62,061 bases of DNA from Planctomycetota bacterium. GTDB lineage: Bacteria; Planctomycetota; UBA1135; UBA2386. Made by a program: the position numbers and the translations under genes. The DNA lies in assembly GCA_016794425.1 (NCBI GenBank), contig JAEUHR010000012.1, forward strand, positions 1 to 62,061, written 5' to 3'. The notes below the pieces were generated by a model, which saw only the letters and a program-made list of their open reading frames with translations, did not search any database and was not told where the DNA came from. Positions 34,745-42,594 of this stretch are shown here, in pieces (the stretch's first letter is position 1; every line of letters begins with the position of its first letter).

Positions 34745-35586
34745 GTGACGCCGTGCTCCGACAGCCGGGTCGGTGCGGCCGTGTTCTCGGGCAGGAAGTC
34801 CTGCGGCAGCAGCATGCGGCTGTGCTGCGGGTGCAGCCGGTCGTGCAGGACCGGCAGCGGTTCGGCGGTCGGCGCCGCGTCGAGCGCTGCCGCCAGACGC
34901 ACGCCGAGTGCACCGTGCAACCGCACCCAGTGGCCGTGGCGCCGCACGATCGCGCGGTGGTCGCGGAACTCGTAGTCGATGCGCAGCATCTGCGGCAGCA
35001 CCAGCGGCACGCGGTCGACGCGCACGACGCGGCCGACCGACACGTCGCCGTGCACCAGCACGTGGCGCAGCGTGAACGCGCCCGCCAGCCAGCCCAGCAG
35101 CAGCAGCGCGCCCGGCGCGACCATCGCGGCGATCCAGAACGGCGGGTGCAGGTAGTCGTGGTCGATCATCGCCAGCGCACCGCGGATCCGGTTGCGGTTC
35201 GGCTCGGCGACCAGCACCTCGACGTCGACGCGGGCGCCCGGCGCCGGCGCCGGTTCGGGCACGAACGCGTGGCCCTTCAGGGTCAGCGACACCGTTTCGC
35301 GCGCCCAGGGGAACTCGTAGTCGACCCAGCGCAGCGCGCGGTTGCCGTCGACGAACGGCGGCCCGACCGCCAGCACGGTGCCGGCGACGATGCGGCACGG
35401 GCCCCGGTCGAGCCGCGCCGTGTCGGACCACTTGCCGCCTTCCTGCAGGAACATCAGCCAGGCCAGCAGCGTGCCGCACACGACCAGCAGGCTGCCCGAC
35501 GCCAGCAGCGGCCAGCGGTGCGCCAGCAGCGGCCGCAGGCGGATCCGCCGCGGCGCCGGTGGGATGCTGCGCACCTCGTGCATCAT
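34741..35586 (-). CDS. DUF3592-like membrane protein
   Basis: The 281-residue protein has a first membrane helix at about residues 25-48 (WPLLASGSLLVVCGTLLAWLMFL), a soluble beta-rich region, a second helix near 150-172 (FWIAAMVAPGALLLLGWLAGAF), and a second soluble region. The layout and the repeated pattern of an all-beta segment after each helix (VDYEFPWARETVSL; IDYEFRDHRAIVRRHGHWVRL) resemble DUF3592 membrane proteins, whose function is unknown. It is translationally coupled to the helicase gene downstream. Confidence 0.6.
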   Translation of the reverse strand: MMHEVRSIPPAPRRIRLRPLLAHRWPLLASGSLLVVCGTLLAWLMFLQEGGKWSDTARLDRGPCRIVAGTVLAVGPPFVDGNRALRWVDYEFPWARETVSLTLKGHAFVPEPAPAPGARVDVEVLVAEPNRNRIRGALAMIDHDYLHPPFWIAAMVAPGALLLLGWLAGAFTLRHVLVHGDVSVGRVVRVDRVPLVLPQMLRIDYEFRDHRAIVRRHGHWVRLHGALGVRLAAALDAAPTAEPLPVLHDRLHPQHSRMLLPQDFLPENTAAPTRLSEHGVT

Positions 35587-35644
35587 GCCACTGCACTAGA
35601 GCGCGACCGGGGGCGAACGTCGAGCCGCAGCGCGGCGGCGGCGG

Positions 35645-36508
35645 TCAAGGCCAGACCAGGGCGTCGCGCACCGAGCCGTGGCGCGCCTTCAGCACGCTCT
35701 CGAAGCTGCCGTAGCTCGGGTTCGGCAGCAGGATCCAGCGCGCGCCCCACCAGCGGTCGAACTCCGCGACCAGCCGGTCGCGCGCGCGGTCCGTGAACTG
35801 GCCCTCGGCGACCCGGTCCAGCTCGAGCTGCGTGCGCCGCGGTTCGACGCCCGGCGCGAAGTCGCCGAGGTTGTCGCCGACGAGCTGCAGCACGCGGAAC
35901 CGTTCGGCTACGACGCGGCGGCGCGCCGCCTTGTCGCCGTGTTCGCCGGCGGTCAGCACACAATCGAAGCCGTCGCGTTCGTCGAGCGGGAAGCCGAGCT
36001 GGCGCAGGTTCGCGCGCGTGTCGCTCTCTTCGGTGCTCGGCCGGTCGCCGCCCGCATCGGCGCGGCGGTTCGTGACGTAGACGACGCGGATGCCGAGTTC
36101 GACCGCGCGCCGCGTGTAGGCCAACGCACCGGGCACCGCGCCGGCGCTCTGTTCGTGGCACCACGCGGCCCACGACGCGGGTTCGAAGCCCTTGCCGGCC
36201 AGCAGCTGGCGCGCCGCGTAGGTGGAGTTGTCGAGCACCGTCTCGTCGACGTCGAGCACCACGGCTGCCGGCAATCGAGCGGCTCCGTCGGCCGGTCCCT
36301 GCTCGAGGCACGCCGACCAGGTCGGATCGGCGAGCGCGCGCTCGAGCGCACCGGCCGCGCCGGCGTAGGCCTGCACGCAGGCCGCGTCGTATTCGGCGGC
36401 AAAGCGCATCCACGCCAGCGCGAGCGTCTGGTCGTGCTGGGGCGGCGGCGTGGTGCCGCAGGCGGCGGCGAGCGCGAACAGGAACGAGGCAGCGGCGCGG
36501 CGGCGCAT
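35645..36508 (-). CDS. HAD-family acid phosphatase, e(P4)-type lipoprotein
   Basis: The 287-residue protein starts with a signal of lipoprotein type (FLFALAAACG; the -3 position is Ala, so a weak lipobox). It has the HAD nucleophile motif DVDETVLDNSTY (both Asp residues present), VYVTNRR, and VLQLVGDNLGDF with the acidic pair. This matches the class C acid phosphatases such as the H. influenzae outer-membrane e(P4) protein, which dephosphorylates nucleotides and NMN outside the cell. It could release nucleosides and phosphate for uptake. The gene lies alone between other minus-strand genes. Confidence 0.88.
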   Translation of the reverse strand: MRRRAAASFLFALAAACGTTPPPQHDQTLALAWMRFAAEYDAACVQAYAGAAGALERALADPTWSACLEQGPADGAARLPAAVVLDVDETVLDNSTYAARQLLAGKGFEPASWAAWCHEQSAGAVPGALAYTRRAVELGIRVVYVTNRRADAGGDRPSTEESDTRANLRQLGFPLDERDGFDCVLTAGEHGDKAARRRVVAERFRVLQLVGDNLGDFAPGVEPRRTQLELDRVAEGQFTDRARDRLVAEFDRWWGARWILLPNPSYGSFESVLKARHGSVRDALVWP

Positions 36509-36582
36509 CGGCGCATCGTGCGCGCTCGGCGGGGCGGAGGGAAGGGCGCGGCGGCGGTGGTCCGTCGCTGGCCCGCCCGCCC

Positions 36583-37878
36583 TCACCAGGCGAGCCGCAG
36601 CGTGCGGTCCACGTGCTGCACCAGCGGCGTCGGGATCGCGAGGTCCCGCGCCAGCTGCGGCCACCGCGCGAACGCCGCCAGCACCTCGTCGAGGATCCGC
36701 CGTTCGCGGCCGTGCGGCAGGCCGGCGTGGTCGGCCAGTGCCGCGAGATCCGCGCGCGCGAAGCCGGTGCGCTTGCCGTTGACGCTGAGCTGGTGCTGCC
36801 GCGTGAAGTCGCTGCCCTCGGCGTGGCACAGGTCGTAGGCCGGCGACAGGTCCCAGTGGCCGCGGCGGTCCATCACGAACGCGAAGTTCTTGACGTGGTC
36901 GTCCTGGTTGCAGCCGACCAGGTGGAACACCGCGCGGCGGAACTGCTGCTCGAACGCGGCCCGCGGCACGCCGAGGCGCTTCATGGTCAGGAACAGCTGC
37001 TCGTAGCTCGCGGCGCCGCTCTCGAAGTAGTCGAGGTGCGCGAGCGCCGCGAACGTCTGCACGAAGCGCTTCGTGCCGTCGGGCTCGCGGTCGAACCGGC
37101 GCGTCAGGAAGTGGCTGCGGCCGTTCTCCTGCAGCAGCCGGCACTCGCTCATCTCGATGCCGCAGGCCACGGCGAGCTGCGCGTACGCGTACTCGAGCAG
37201 ACCGTAGCCGGCCGGGTCGACGACGCCCCAGTCGCCACTGAAGGCGACGCCGTCGAACTTGATCAGCCAGTGCTCGAAGCCCGGCGGCAGCCGGGTCTGC
37301 CCCGAGCGCACTTCCCTGGTGTTCGGGTCGAACGCGATCACCGCCTTGGCCCGCGCGCCGCCGGCAGACGTGCCGACGCTGAGGATGTCGAGCAGCGCCT
37401 CGTCGCCGGCGGAGCCGTCGAGCCGCGTCGCCAGTGCGTCCTTGTGCGCGAACGCCATCGCCGCCAGTTCGACCAGCTGCTGCAGCTCGAGCGGGCGGTC
37501 GTCGCGGCCCGCCGGCCCGGTTGCCGGCTCGAACTCGAGCGCGCCCATGCCGCGCGTGCCGGTGTAGCACAGGCGGTCGACGGCGTGGAACTGGTCCGGC
37601 GTGCGACCGGTGCGCGCGAGCCAGACGTCGATCAGCCGGTTGCCGTAGCGGTCCGGCAGGCTGTCGGCCAGCAGGCCCGGCAGGCCGTGGAACGAGCGCG
37701 GCGGCAGCTGCGGGAACGTGTAGATGCGGCGCTTGGCCAGCGGCATCACCAGCGGCGCGAGTTCGATGCCCGAGCCGGCGAACGCCGGGTCGTATTCGAA
37801 CCGCGCGAACGGTTCGCCGCGGTCCATCGCGACGTAGCCGATCGCGGTGCCCCAGAGCTTGACCGTCGCCGTGGTCAC
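36583..37878 (-). CDS. hipA: HipA-like Ser/Thr kinase toxin
   Basis: The 431-residue protein is a HipA-family kinase. It has the N-terminal region FHGLPGLLADSLPDRYGNRLI, the P-loop SVGTSAGGARAKAV (167-180), HWLIKFD, FLTRRFDR, the catalytic V321-G-C-N-Q-D-D-H-V-K-N (with D326, D327, H328 and N331), and LSPAYDL with the metal Asp349. HipA kinases phosphorylate targets such as glutamyl-tRNA synthetase and slow growth. GTG 37878 overlaps the hipB stop (GTGA), the usual antitoxin-first arrangement. All active-site residues look intact. Confidence 0.93.
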   Translation of the reverse strand: MTTATVKLWGTAIGYVAMDRGEPFARFEYDPAFAGSGIELAPLVMPLAKRRIYTFPQLPPRSFHGLPGLLADSLPDRYGNRLIDVWLARTGRTPDQFHAVDRLCYTGTRGMGALEFEPATGPAGRDDRPLELQQLVELAAMAFAHKDALATRLDGSAGDEALLDILSVGTSAGGARAKAVIAFDPNTREVRSGQTRLPPGFEHWLIKFDGVAFSGDWGVVDPAGYGLLEYAYAQLAVACGIEMSECRLLQENGRSHFLTRRFDREPDGTKRFVQTFAALAHLDYFESGAASYEQLFLTMKRLGVPRAAFEQQFRRAVFHLVGCNQDDHVKNFAFVMDRRGHWDLSPAYDLCHAEGSDFTRQHQLSVNGKRTGFARADLAALADHAGLPHGRERRILDEVLAAFARWPQLARDLAIPTPLVQHVDRTLRLAW

Positions 37879-38210
37879 CGCTTCTCGTCGCCCCAGACGA
37901 AGTCGGGTCCCGTGGCGGGCCGGCCGCGCCGCGAGCGCGCCGCGGCCTTGGCCTCGGCCATCGGCGATCGGAAGTTCTCGGGCAGCAGCTGGTCGATCGC
38001 GGCGGCGAGGCCGAGCGACTGCAAGAGCCGCAGCCAGGAGCCGAGCCGCGCGTCGCGCCCGTCTTCGATGCGGCGCACGGTCGCGACGCCGACGCCGGCC
38101 TCGGCGGCCAGGGCTTCCTGCGCCAGGCCTCGCTGCTTGCGGATCTGGGCGAACCGCTGGCCGAGTTCGGCGAGCACGGCGGCGGTGGGGGTCAGCGAAT
38201 CGACCTTCAT
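37875..38210 (-). CDS. hipB: HipB-like helix-turn-helix antitoxin/repressor
   Basis: The 111-residue protein has an XRE-type helix-turn-helix (residues about 13-65: LAELGQRFAQIRKQRGLAQEALAAEAGVGVATVRRIEDGRDARLGS). A C-terminal tail ends PATGPDFVWGDEKR. HipB binds operator DNA and holds HipA. Three operator-like repeats stand immediately upstream (38214-38306), the first within 5 bases of the ATG, so autorepression is likely. It is translated ahead of and coupled to hipA. Confidence 0.88.
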   Translation of the reverse strand: MKVDSLTPTAAVLAELGQRFAQIRKQRGLAQEALAAEAGVGVATVRRIEDGRDARLGSWLRLLQSLGLAAAIDQLLPENFRSPMAEAKAAARSRRGRPATGPDFVWGDEKR

Positions 38211-38213
38211 GGT

Positions 38214-38306
38214 GATCTTATACGATCGAACTGTTGCCGTTCATGGCATGAATCGATCGTATCAGATCGGTTCTTTTCGAACGCAAGGAATCGATCATAA
38301 AAGATC
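38214..38306. promoter_or_regulatory. Three operator-like repeats upstream of hipBA
   Basis: Three 19-base sites share the core GATCTNNTAYGATCGA: site A 38214-38232 (plus orientation), site B 38250-38268 (inverted) and site C 38288-38306 (inverted). B and C match at 16 of 19 positions, A and B at 15 of 19. Sites are centred about 36-38 bases apart, and a 10-base perfect inverted repeat ATACGATCGA / TCGATCGTAT joins A and B. The region is AT-rich compared with its surroundings. These are candidate HipB sites. Confidence 0.6.
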
Positions 38307-38335
38307 GAATTCTGGCGCAATTCGCCGCTCTCCGA

Positions 38336-39268
38336 TCACGGACGATCGACCATTCGGCCAGGCGACCCTTCGGCGTGTTCCCGCACCAGCCAGGCGCGAA
38401 ACGCCTGCAGCGCGGGCATCTCGGCGCGCCCGGCCGGCACTGCGAGCCAGTAGGCCTTGCCGGTCCGGACCAGGGTGTCGGGGAAGGCCTCGACGACGCG
38501 ACCGGCGGCCAGTTCGTCGTCGACGACGAACGTCGGCAGTACGGCGACGCCGAGGCCCGCGATCGCCGCCTGCAGCACCATCGTGTGGTGTTCGAAGCGC
38601 GGTCCGCGGCGTCCGTCGATGCCGCTCAGGCCCTTGGCAGCGAGCCAGTCGTCCCAGCCGTACGGGCGCGACGAGATCTGCAGCAGCACCGCCGCGCCGA
38701 GGTCGCCGGGTTCGCGCAGCTTCGCCTGCTTCTTGTAGCCGGCGCTGCAGACGACGCGGACCTGTTCGTCCATCAGCTTCTCGAGCACGGCGCCGGGCCA
38801 CTGCGCCTCGCCGTAGTGGATCGCGGCGTCGAGGTCCTCGGTCGCGAAGTCGAACGGCTGCAGTTTGGTCGAGAACTGCACCTGCACGCCCGGGTTCTCG
38901 GCCGCGAACGACGGGAACCGCGGAATCAGCCATTTGGTGCCGTAGGTCGGCAGGATCGCCAGGTGCAGCGTGCCGCCGCCGCGCCGCACGGCGCGCAGTT
39001 CGAGCGCGGCGCCTTCCAGGCGGTCGAACGCGGCGCGCACGTGTTCGAGGTAGCGCTGGCCGGCCGGCGACAGCCGGATGCGCTGCCGTTCGCGGTGGAA
39101 CAGCTCGATGCCGAGGTGCTGTTCGAGCGCCTGGATCTGCCGGCTGATCGCGCCCTGCGACAGGTGCAGTTCCTTCGCCGCGCGCGTGATGCTCAGGTGG
39201 AACGCCGCCGACTCGAACGCCTGCAGCGCGGCTGTCGTGGGGAGGGAACGCGTCACTTCATGCGGCAT
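38336..39268 (-). CDS. LysR-family regulator, GcvA-like
   Basis: The 310-residue regulator has the winged helix-turn-helix LPTTAALQAFESAAFHLSITRAAKELHLSQGAISRQIQALEQHLGIELFHRERQRIRLSPAGQRYL, which closely matches the GcvA subgroup. The two-lobed periplasmic-binding-like effector domain follows (PTYGTKWLIPRF, DLDAAIHYGEAQWPG, PYGWDDWLAAKGL). It is divergent from the DUF1338 enzyme gene. GTG 39256 is an alternative start that fits the GcvA consensus better than ATG 39268. A T-N11-A inverted repeat covers the start region. Confidence 0.9.
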   Translation of the reverse strand: MPHEVTRSLPTTAALQAFESAAFHLSITRAAKELHLSQGAISRQIQALEQHLGIELFHRERQRIRLSPAGQRYLEHVRAAFDRLEGAALELRAVRRGGGTLHLAILPTYGTKWLIPRFPSFAAENPGVQVQFSTKLQPFDFATEDLDAAIHYGEAQWPGAVLEKLMDEQVRVVCSAGYKKQAKLREPGDLGAAVLLQISSRPYGWDDWLAAKGLSGIDGRRGPRFEHHTMVLQAAIAGLGVAVLPTFVVDDELAAGRVVEAFPDTLVRTGKAYWLAVPAGRAEMPALQAFRAWLVREHAEGSPGRMVDRP

Positions 39269-39279
39269 CGTAATGAAGT
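39255..39279. promoter_or_regulatory. LysR-type operator ACTTCAT-N11-ATGAAGT
   Basis: A perfect 7-base inverted repeat (39255-39261 and 39273-39279) separated by 11 bases is the classic T-N11-A form of LysR recognition sites. It overlaps the regulator's own start codon(s) and lies about 115 bases before the divergent enzyme gene, so autorepression and activation are both possible. Confidence 0.55.
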
Positions 39280-39328
39280 CATGCGAACATGTCGTGTCCC
39301 GCGACCGACCGAAATCGCGCCGTACGGG

Positions 39329-39334
39329 TAGTCT
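39329..39334 (+). promoter_or_regulatory. -10-like hexamer TAGTCT
   Basis: TAGTCT lies 59 bases before the ATG at 39394 and about 50 bases from the LysR-type site, a distance suitable for activation of the enzyme operon. Confidence 0.35.
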
Positions 39335-39393
39335 TGTGCCCGTCGAGCGCCGATCCGGCGCCCGGCTGACGACCCGCAGCCTCGCGATCTACC

Positions 39394-40407
39394 ATGCAGA
39401 ATCTTCATGAGACGACCCTCTGGGCCCTGTTGGAACGCACCGTCGGCACGGTGCGGACCGCGCGCCTGTTCGAGGCGCTCGTGGTGCCGCCGAGCCTGTT
39501 GCTGCCGCGCGGCGAGCGCACGACGCGCGCCGAACTGGCGCAGGCGCTGAACATGCTGCTGTTCGAGGACGTGACGCGGCGCGTGCCGATGGCCGCGGCC
39601 TACGTCGGCGACAGCGTGCGCGAGGGGCGGCGGCTGGTGTTCGACCACGGCGCGCTGCGCACGGTCGCCGCGCCGAGCGGCCAGCTGCCGGCCGGCCACG
39701 AGGCGTTCCGCCGCTTCCTCGAGCCGCTGGGCTTCGAGGTGCGCGGCGTCTACCCGCTCGACCGGCTCGGCATGACCGGCCGCGCCTTCACGCACAAGGA
39801 CCTGCCCGCGGCGATCGCGCAGTTCTTCGTCAGCGAACTGCACCCCGAGCGCTTCTCGCCGGAGTTCCAGCACGCCGTGCAGCGCGTCGTCGGCACGTCG
39901 CGCGACCCGCTGCCCGCCTGGGCCGAGCCGCTGCTGGCCACGCTCGCGTGCGACGGCGTGCTCGGCACCGCCGACGCCGAGCGCCTGCTGCCGAACCTGG
40001 TCGCCTGCTTCGACCGCCAGCACCGCGAGCCGAGCCTGGCCGACTACCGGATCCTGCTGGCCGAGTCGAACGAGATGGCGTGGATCGCCACCGAGGGCAA
40101 CGCCTTCAACCACGCGACCGACCGCGTCGACTGCGTGTTCACGGTCGCCGACGCGCAGCGCCGCCGCGGCCGGCCGGTCAAGCCCGAGGTCGAGGTGTCG
40201 AAGAGCGGCCGCGTCAAGCAGACCGCGTTCCGCGCCGCGATGGTCGAGCGCGCGTTCGTCGGCGCCGACGGCGCGCTGGTCACCGAGGTCGTGCCGGGCT
40301 CGTTCCACGAGTTCATCACGCGCGACGAGGAAGCTCCGGGTGTGCTGGATCTGCGCTTCGACAGCGGCAACGCGACCGCGATCTTCGGCATGACGGCGAA
40401 GGCGTGA
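39394..40407 (+). CDS. hglS: DUF1338 protein, probable 2-oxoadipate dioxygenase/decarboxylase
   Basis: The 337-residue protein belongs to DUF1338. Its characterised member HglS, from Pseudomonas putida, is an Fe(II)-dependent dioxygenase that converts 2-oxoadipate to D-2-hydroxyglutarate in D-lysine catabolism. Candidate metal ligands are H85 in FDHGALRT, H240 in GNAFNHAT and E306 in GSFHEFITR. It also has GMTGRAFTHKDLP, typical of the family. The downstream gene, 34 bases away, encodes a D-2-hydroxyglutarate dehydrogenase-like flavoprotein, so both steps are present. It is shorter than HglS of P. putida (about 460 residues), so the substrate is likely but not certain. Confidence 0.78.
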   Translation: MQNLHETTLWALLERTVGTVRTARLFEALVVPPSLLLPRGERTTRAELAQALNMLLFEDVTRRVPMAAAYVGDSVREGRRLVFDHGALRTVAAPSGQLPAGHEAFRRFLEPLGFEVRGVYPLDRLGMTGRAFTHKDLPAAIAQFFVSELHPERFSPEFQHAVQRVVGTSRDPLPAWAEPLLATLACDGVLGTADAERLLPNLVACFDRQHREPSLADYRILLAESNEMAWIATEGNAFNHATDRVDCVFTVADAQRRRGRPVKPEVEVSKSGRVKQTAFRAAMVERAFVGADGALVTEVVPGSFHEFITRDEEAPGVLDLRFDSGNATAIFGMTAKA

Positions 40408-40426
40408 GCCGCGGCGCGTGCGCGAG

Positions 40427-40432
40427 TAGAGT
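40427..40432 (+). promoter_or_regulatory. -10-like hexamer TAGAGT
   Basis: TAGAGT followed by TCGCCCGCG, 9 bases before the ATG at 40442 and inside the 34-base gap after the DUF1338 gene. It could give the dehydrogenase its own short-leader transcript. Confidence 0.3.
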
Positions 40433-40441
40433 TCGCCCGCG

Positions 40442-41854
40442 ATGAGCGACGCCCTGGTCGATGCCCTGCGCCGCGCGCTCGGTGAGCGCGGTGTGCTGAC
40501 GAGCCCCGAGGACCGCGCGCGCTTCGAGACCGGCTGGCGCTACGGCAAGGGCACCGCGCGCTGCATCGCGCGGCCGGCGTCCACCGACGAGGTCGCGACC
40601 GTGCTGCGGCTCTGCGACACGCACGGCGCGCGTGTGGTCGCGCAGGGCGCCAACACCGGGCTCGTCGCCGCGTCGACGCCGGACGCGGGCGGGGCGATGG
40701 TGGTGCTGAGCCTCGAACGGCTGAACCGCACGATCGACCTCGACGCGCACGGCCGCACGGTGCTGGTCGACGGCGGTGTGCTGCTGAGCCAGCTCAACGG
40801 AGCACTCGCGCCGCACGGCTTCTGGTTCCCGGTCGACCTCGGCGCCGACCCGCAGATCGGCGGCATGGTGGCGACCAACACCGGCGGCACGCGGTTGCTG
40901 AAGTACGGCGACGTGCGGCACAACCTGCTCGGCGTCGAGGTGGTGCTCGGCGATGGGCGCGTGCTGACGCTGCTGAACACGCTGCGCAAGAACAACACCG
41001 GCCTCGACGCCAAACACCTGTTCGTCGGCACGACCGGCGTGTTCGGCGTCGTGACGCGCGCGGTGCTCGCCGTGGCGCCACTGCCGAAGCAGCGCGCGAC
41101 CGCGCTGGTCGGCTGCACCGGCGGCAGCGCCGTGCTCGAACTGCTGCGCACGCTCGAGCAGGGGCTCGGCGACGTGCTGTCGGCGTTCGAGGTGATGAGC
41201 AGGAACGCGATCGAGCCGGTGTTCGCGCACCAGCCGAACCTGCGCCGGCCGTGGCCCGAGCTGCCGGCCTACTCGGTGCTGGTCGAAGCGGCGACGACGC
41301 TGGACGGCGAGGACCTCGATCTGGCGGCGCTGCTCGAGAAGTTCCTCGGTGCGCACCTCGAGCGCGCCGGCGACCAGGTCAGCGACGTGCTGATGGCGCG
41401 TGGCGACGAGTTCTGGCAGATCCGCCACCACATCAGCGAGAGCCTGCGCAGCGAGGGCAAGATGCTCGCGTTCGACGTCAGCGTGCCGCGGTCGCGGCTG
41501 CCGGCGTTCACCGACGCCGTCGCTCTGCTGCTGCAGGCCGAGCACCCGCAGGTGCGGCTGTGCGACTACGGTCATTGGGGCGACGGCGGCACGCACCTGA
41601 ACCTGGTCTGGCGCGAGGCGCAGGTGGCGGACTCGGCGGCGCTGGTGCGGACACTGCAGTCGCGCATCTACGACCTCGCGGTGCGCGACTTCGCCGGCAG
41701 CTACTCGGCCGAGCACGGCATCGGCCCGCACAACCAGGCGTTCTACGATCGTTACACCGACGCGAACGTGAAGGCGCTGTGCCGAGTGCTGGGTGGCTTC
41801 TGCGATCCGGCCGGGCGGCTCGGCACGGTGCGGCTCGGCGGCGAGAGGTCCTGA
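40442..41854 (+). CDS. FAD-binding oxidoreductase, D-2-hydroxyglutarate dehydrogenase-like
   Basis: The 470-residue flavoprotein has the FAD-binding type-4 segment VVAQGANTGLVAASTPDAGGAMVVLSLERLNRTIDLD and GADPQIGGMVATNTGGTRLLKYGDVRHNLLGVEVVLGDG. It has the C-terminal oxidase domain with GHWGDGGTHLNL (metal-binding His) and SAEHGIGPHN. This is the D-2-hydroxyglutarate/D-lactate dehydrogenase family. Placed after the DUF1338 dioxygenase, it would oxidise D-2-hydroxyglutarate to 2-oxoglutarate and feed the TCA cycle, passing electrons to a quinone or flavoprotein. D-lactate or glycolate remain alternatives. Confidence 0.88.
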   Translation: MSDALVDALRRALGERGVLTSPEDRARFETGWRYGKGTARCIARPASTDEVATVLRLCDTHGARVVAQGANTGLVAASTPDAGGAMVVLSLERLNRTIDLDAHGRTVLVDGGVLLSQLNGALAPHGFWFPVDLGADPQIGGMVATNTGGTRLLKYGDVRHNLLGVEVVLGDGRVLTLLNTLRKNNTGLDAKHLFVGTTGVFGVVTRAVLAVAPLPKQRATALVGCTGGSAVLELLRTLEQGLGDVLSAFEVMSRNAIEPVFAHQPNLRRPWPELPAYSVLVEAATTLDGEDLDLAALLEKFLGAHLERAGDQVSDVLMARGDEFWQIRHHISESLRSEGKMLAFDVSVPRSRLPAFTDAVALLLQAEHPQVRLCDYGHWGDGGTHLNLVWREAQVADSAALVRTLQSRIYDLAVRDFAGSYSAEHGIGPHNQAFYDRYTDANVKALCRVLGGFCDPAGRLGTVRLGGERS

Positions 41855-41856
41855 CG

Positions 41857-42291
41857 ATGCACCCGCTGCTGCAACTCGCGCTCGTGCTCTGTCTCGTCGC
41901 GGCGATGGCCGCGTTCGTGTCGGCGCGGCGCAGCGGGCAGACTCCGCGCGCCGCCGTCGCCCTGTCGGCGCTGCTGCCGATCGCCGCGACGATCGCGCTC
42001 GTCTCGTTCGCCGTGCGCCTGCACCGCACGTTCGGCGCCTGGCCGACGACGATCGGTACGGCCGGCTGGCCGGCGGAGCTGGTGGCTCACGCCGAACTCG
42101 CGCAGTTCGGCTTTGGCGTGCTGTTTCTACTCGCGTTCACGCTGCTGCCGCTGGTGACCGTCATCTTCGCCGCCGTGCCGCGTTGCCGGCCGTTGCAGCG
42201 CTGCACGGGCGCCTTCGCGCTGGGCTCCGCCGGGTGCTTCCTTGCGCTCGCGCTCACTCCGGCGGCGTTCCAGTATTGGTGGTGGGACTGA
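41857..42291 (+). CDS. Small membrane protein, 144 residues
   Basis: ATG at 41857 lies two bases after the dehydrogenase stop. The product has four hydrophobic stretches (LLQLALVLCLVAAMAAFV, AAVALSALLPIAATIALVSFAV, FGFGVLFLLAFTLLPLVTVIFAAV, GAFALGSAGCFLALAL) and ends FQYWWWD. I do not recognise the family. It may anchor or accept electrons from the dehydrogenase, but no haem or quinone motif is clear. Confidence 0.7.
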   Translation: MHPLLQLALVLCLVAAMAAFVSARRSGQTPRAAVALSALLPIAATIALVSFAVRLHRTFGAWPTTIGTAGWPAELVAHAELAQFGFGVLFLLAFTLLPLVTVIFAAVPRCRPLQRCTGAFALGSAGCFLALALTPAAFQYWWWD

Positions 42292-42594
42292 GTCCGCCGC
42301 GTCGGGCGCGGAGCGTGAGGAGTCTGCGAGCGAGCCGGGCGACGAGGCAGAGCGAGGCCAGGCCGCAGACGGCGAGCATCGCCGCCAGGCGCGACTGGCC
42401 GAGCGGTTCGGCGGCAAGTGTCGGCTGTGACGTCCATGGCGGTCGCCCCCTTGCGCGAGGGGTCGGCCAGTTGCAAGGGCGTGGAGCCACCCGACTACGA
42501 CGGCGTGCCGGACTAACGGGTCAGGCCGAAGCGGCGCCGTGGGAAGGCGAAGGTCAGCGCGCACCATGGCGTGGGGCGATCCGATCGCGAACGC
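42292..42594. other. Intergenic stretch with possible small reverse-strand frame
   Basis: About 300 bases between convergent genes. On the minus strand an open frame from about 42490 to 42254 (78 codons) contains a hydrophobic segment MLAVCGLASLCLVARLARRLLTLRARR with fairly high GC third positions, so a tiny membrane protein is possible. The beginning and end of that frame lack codon bias. I see no other feature. Confidence 0.25.

Noticed and set aside
32777..35596. A 939-codon frame extending the helicase upstream
   Set aside because: It would overlap the DUF3592-like gene completely in another frame. The GTG at 34744 with a GTGA overlap begins the true helicase.
36583..38336. The hipBA area as a mobile island
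   Set aside because: The genes have the same codon bias as their neighbours, and no integrase or flanking repeat is visible. Only the 100-base operator region is AT-rich.
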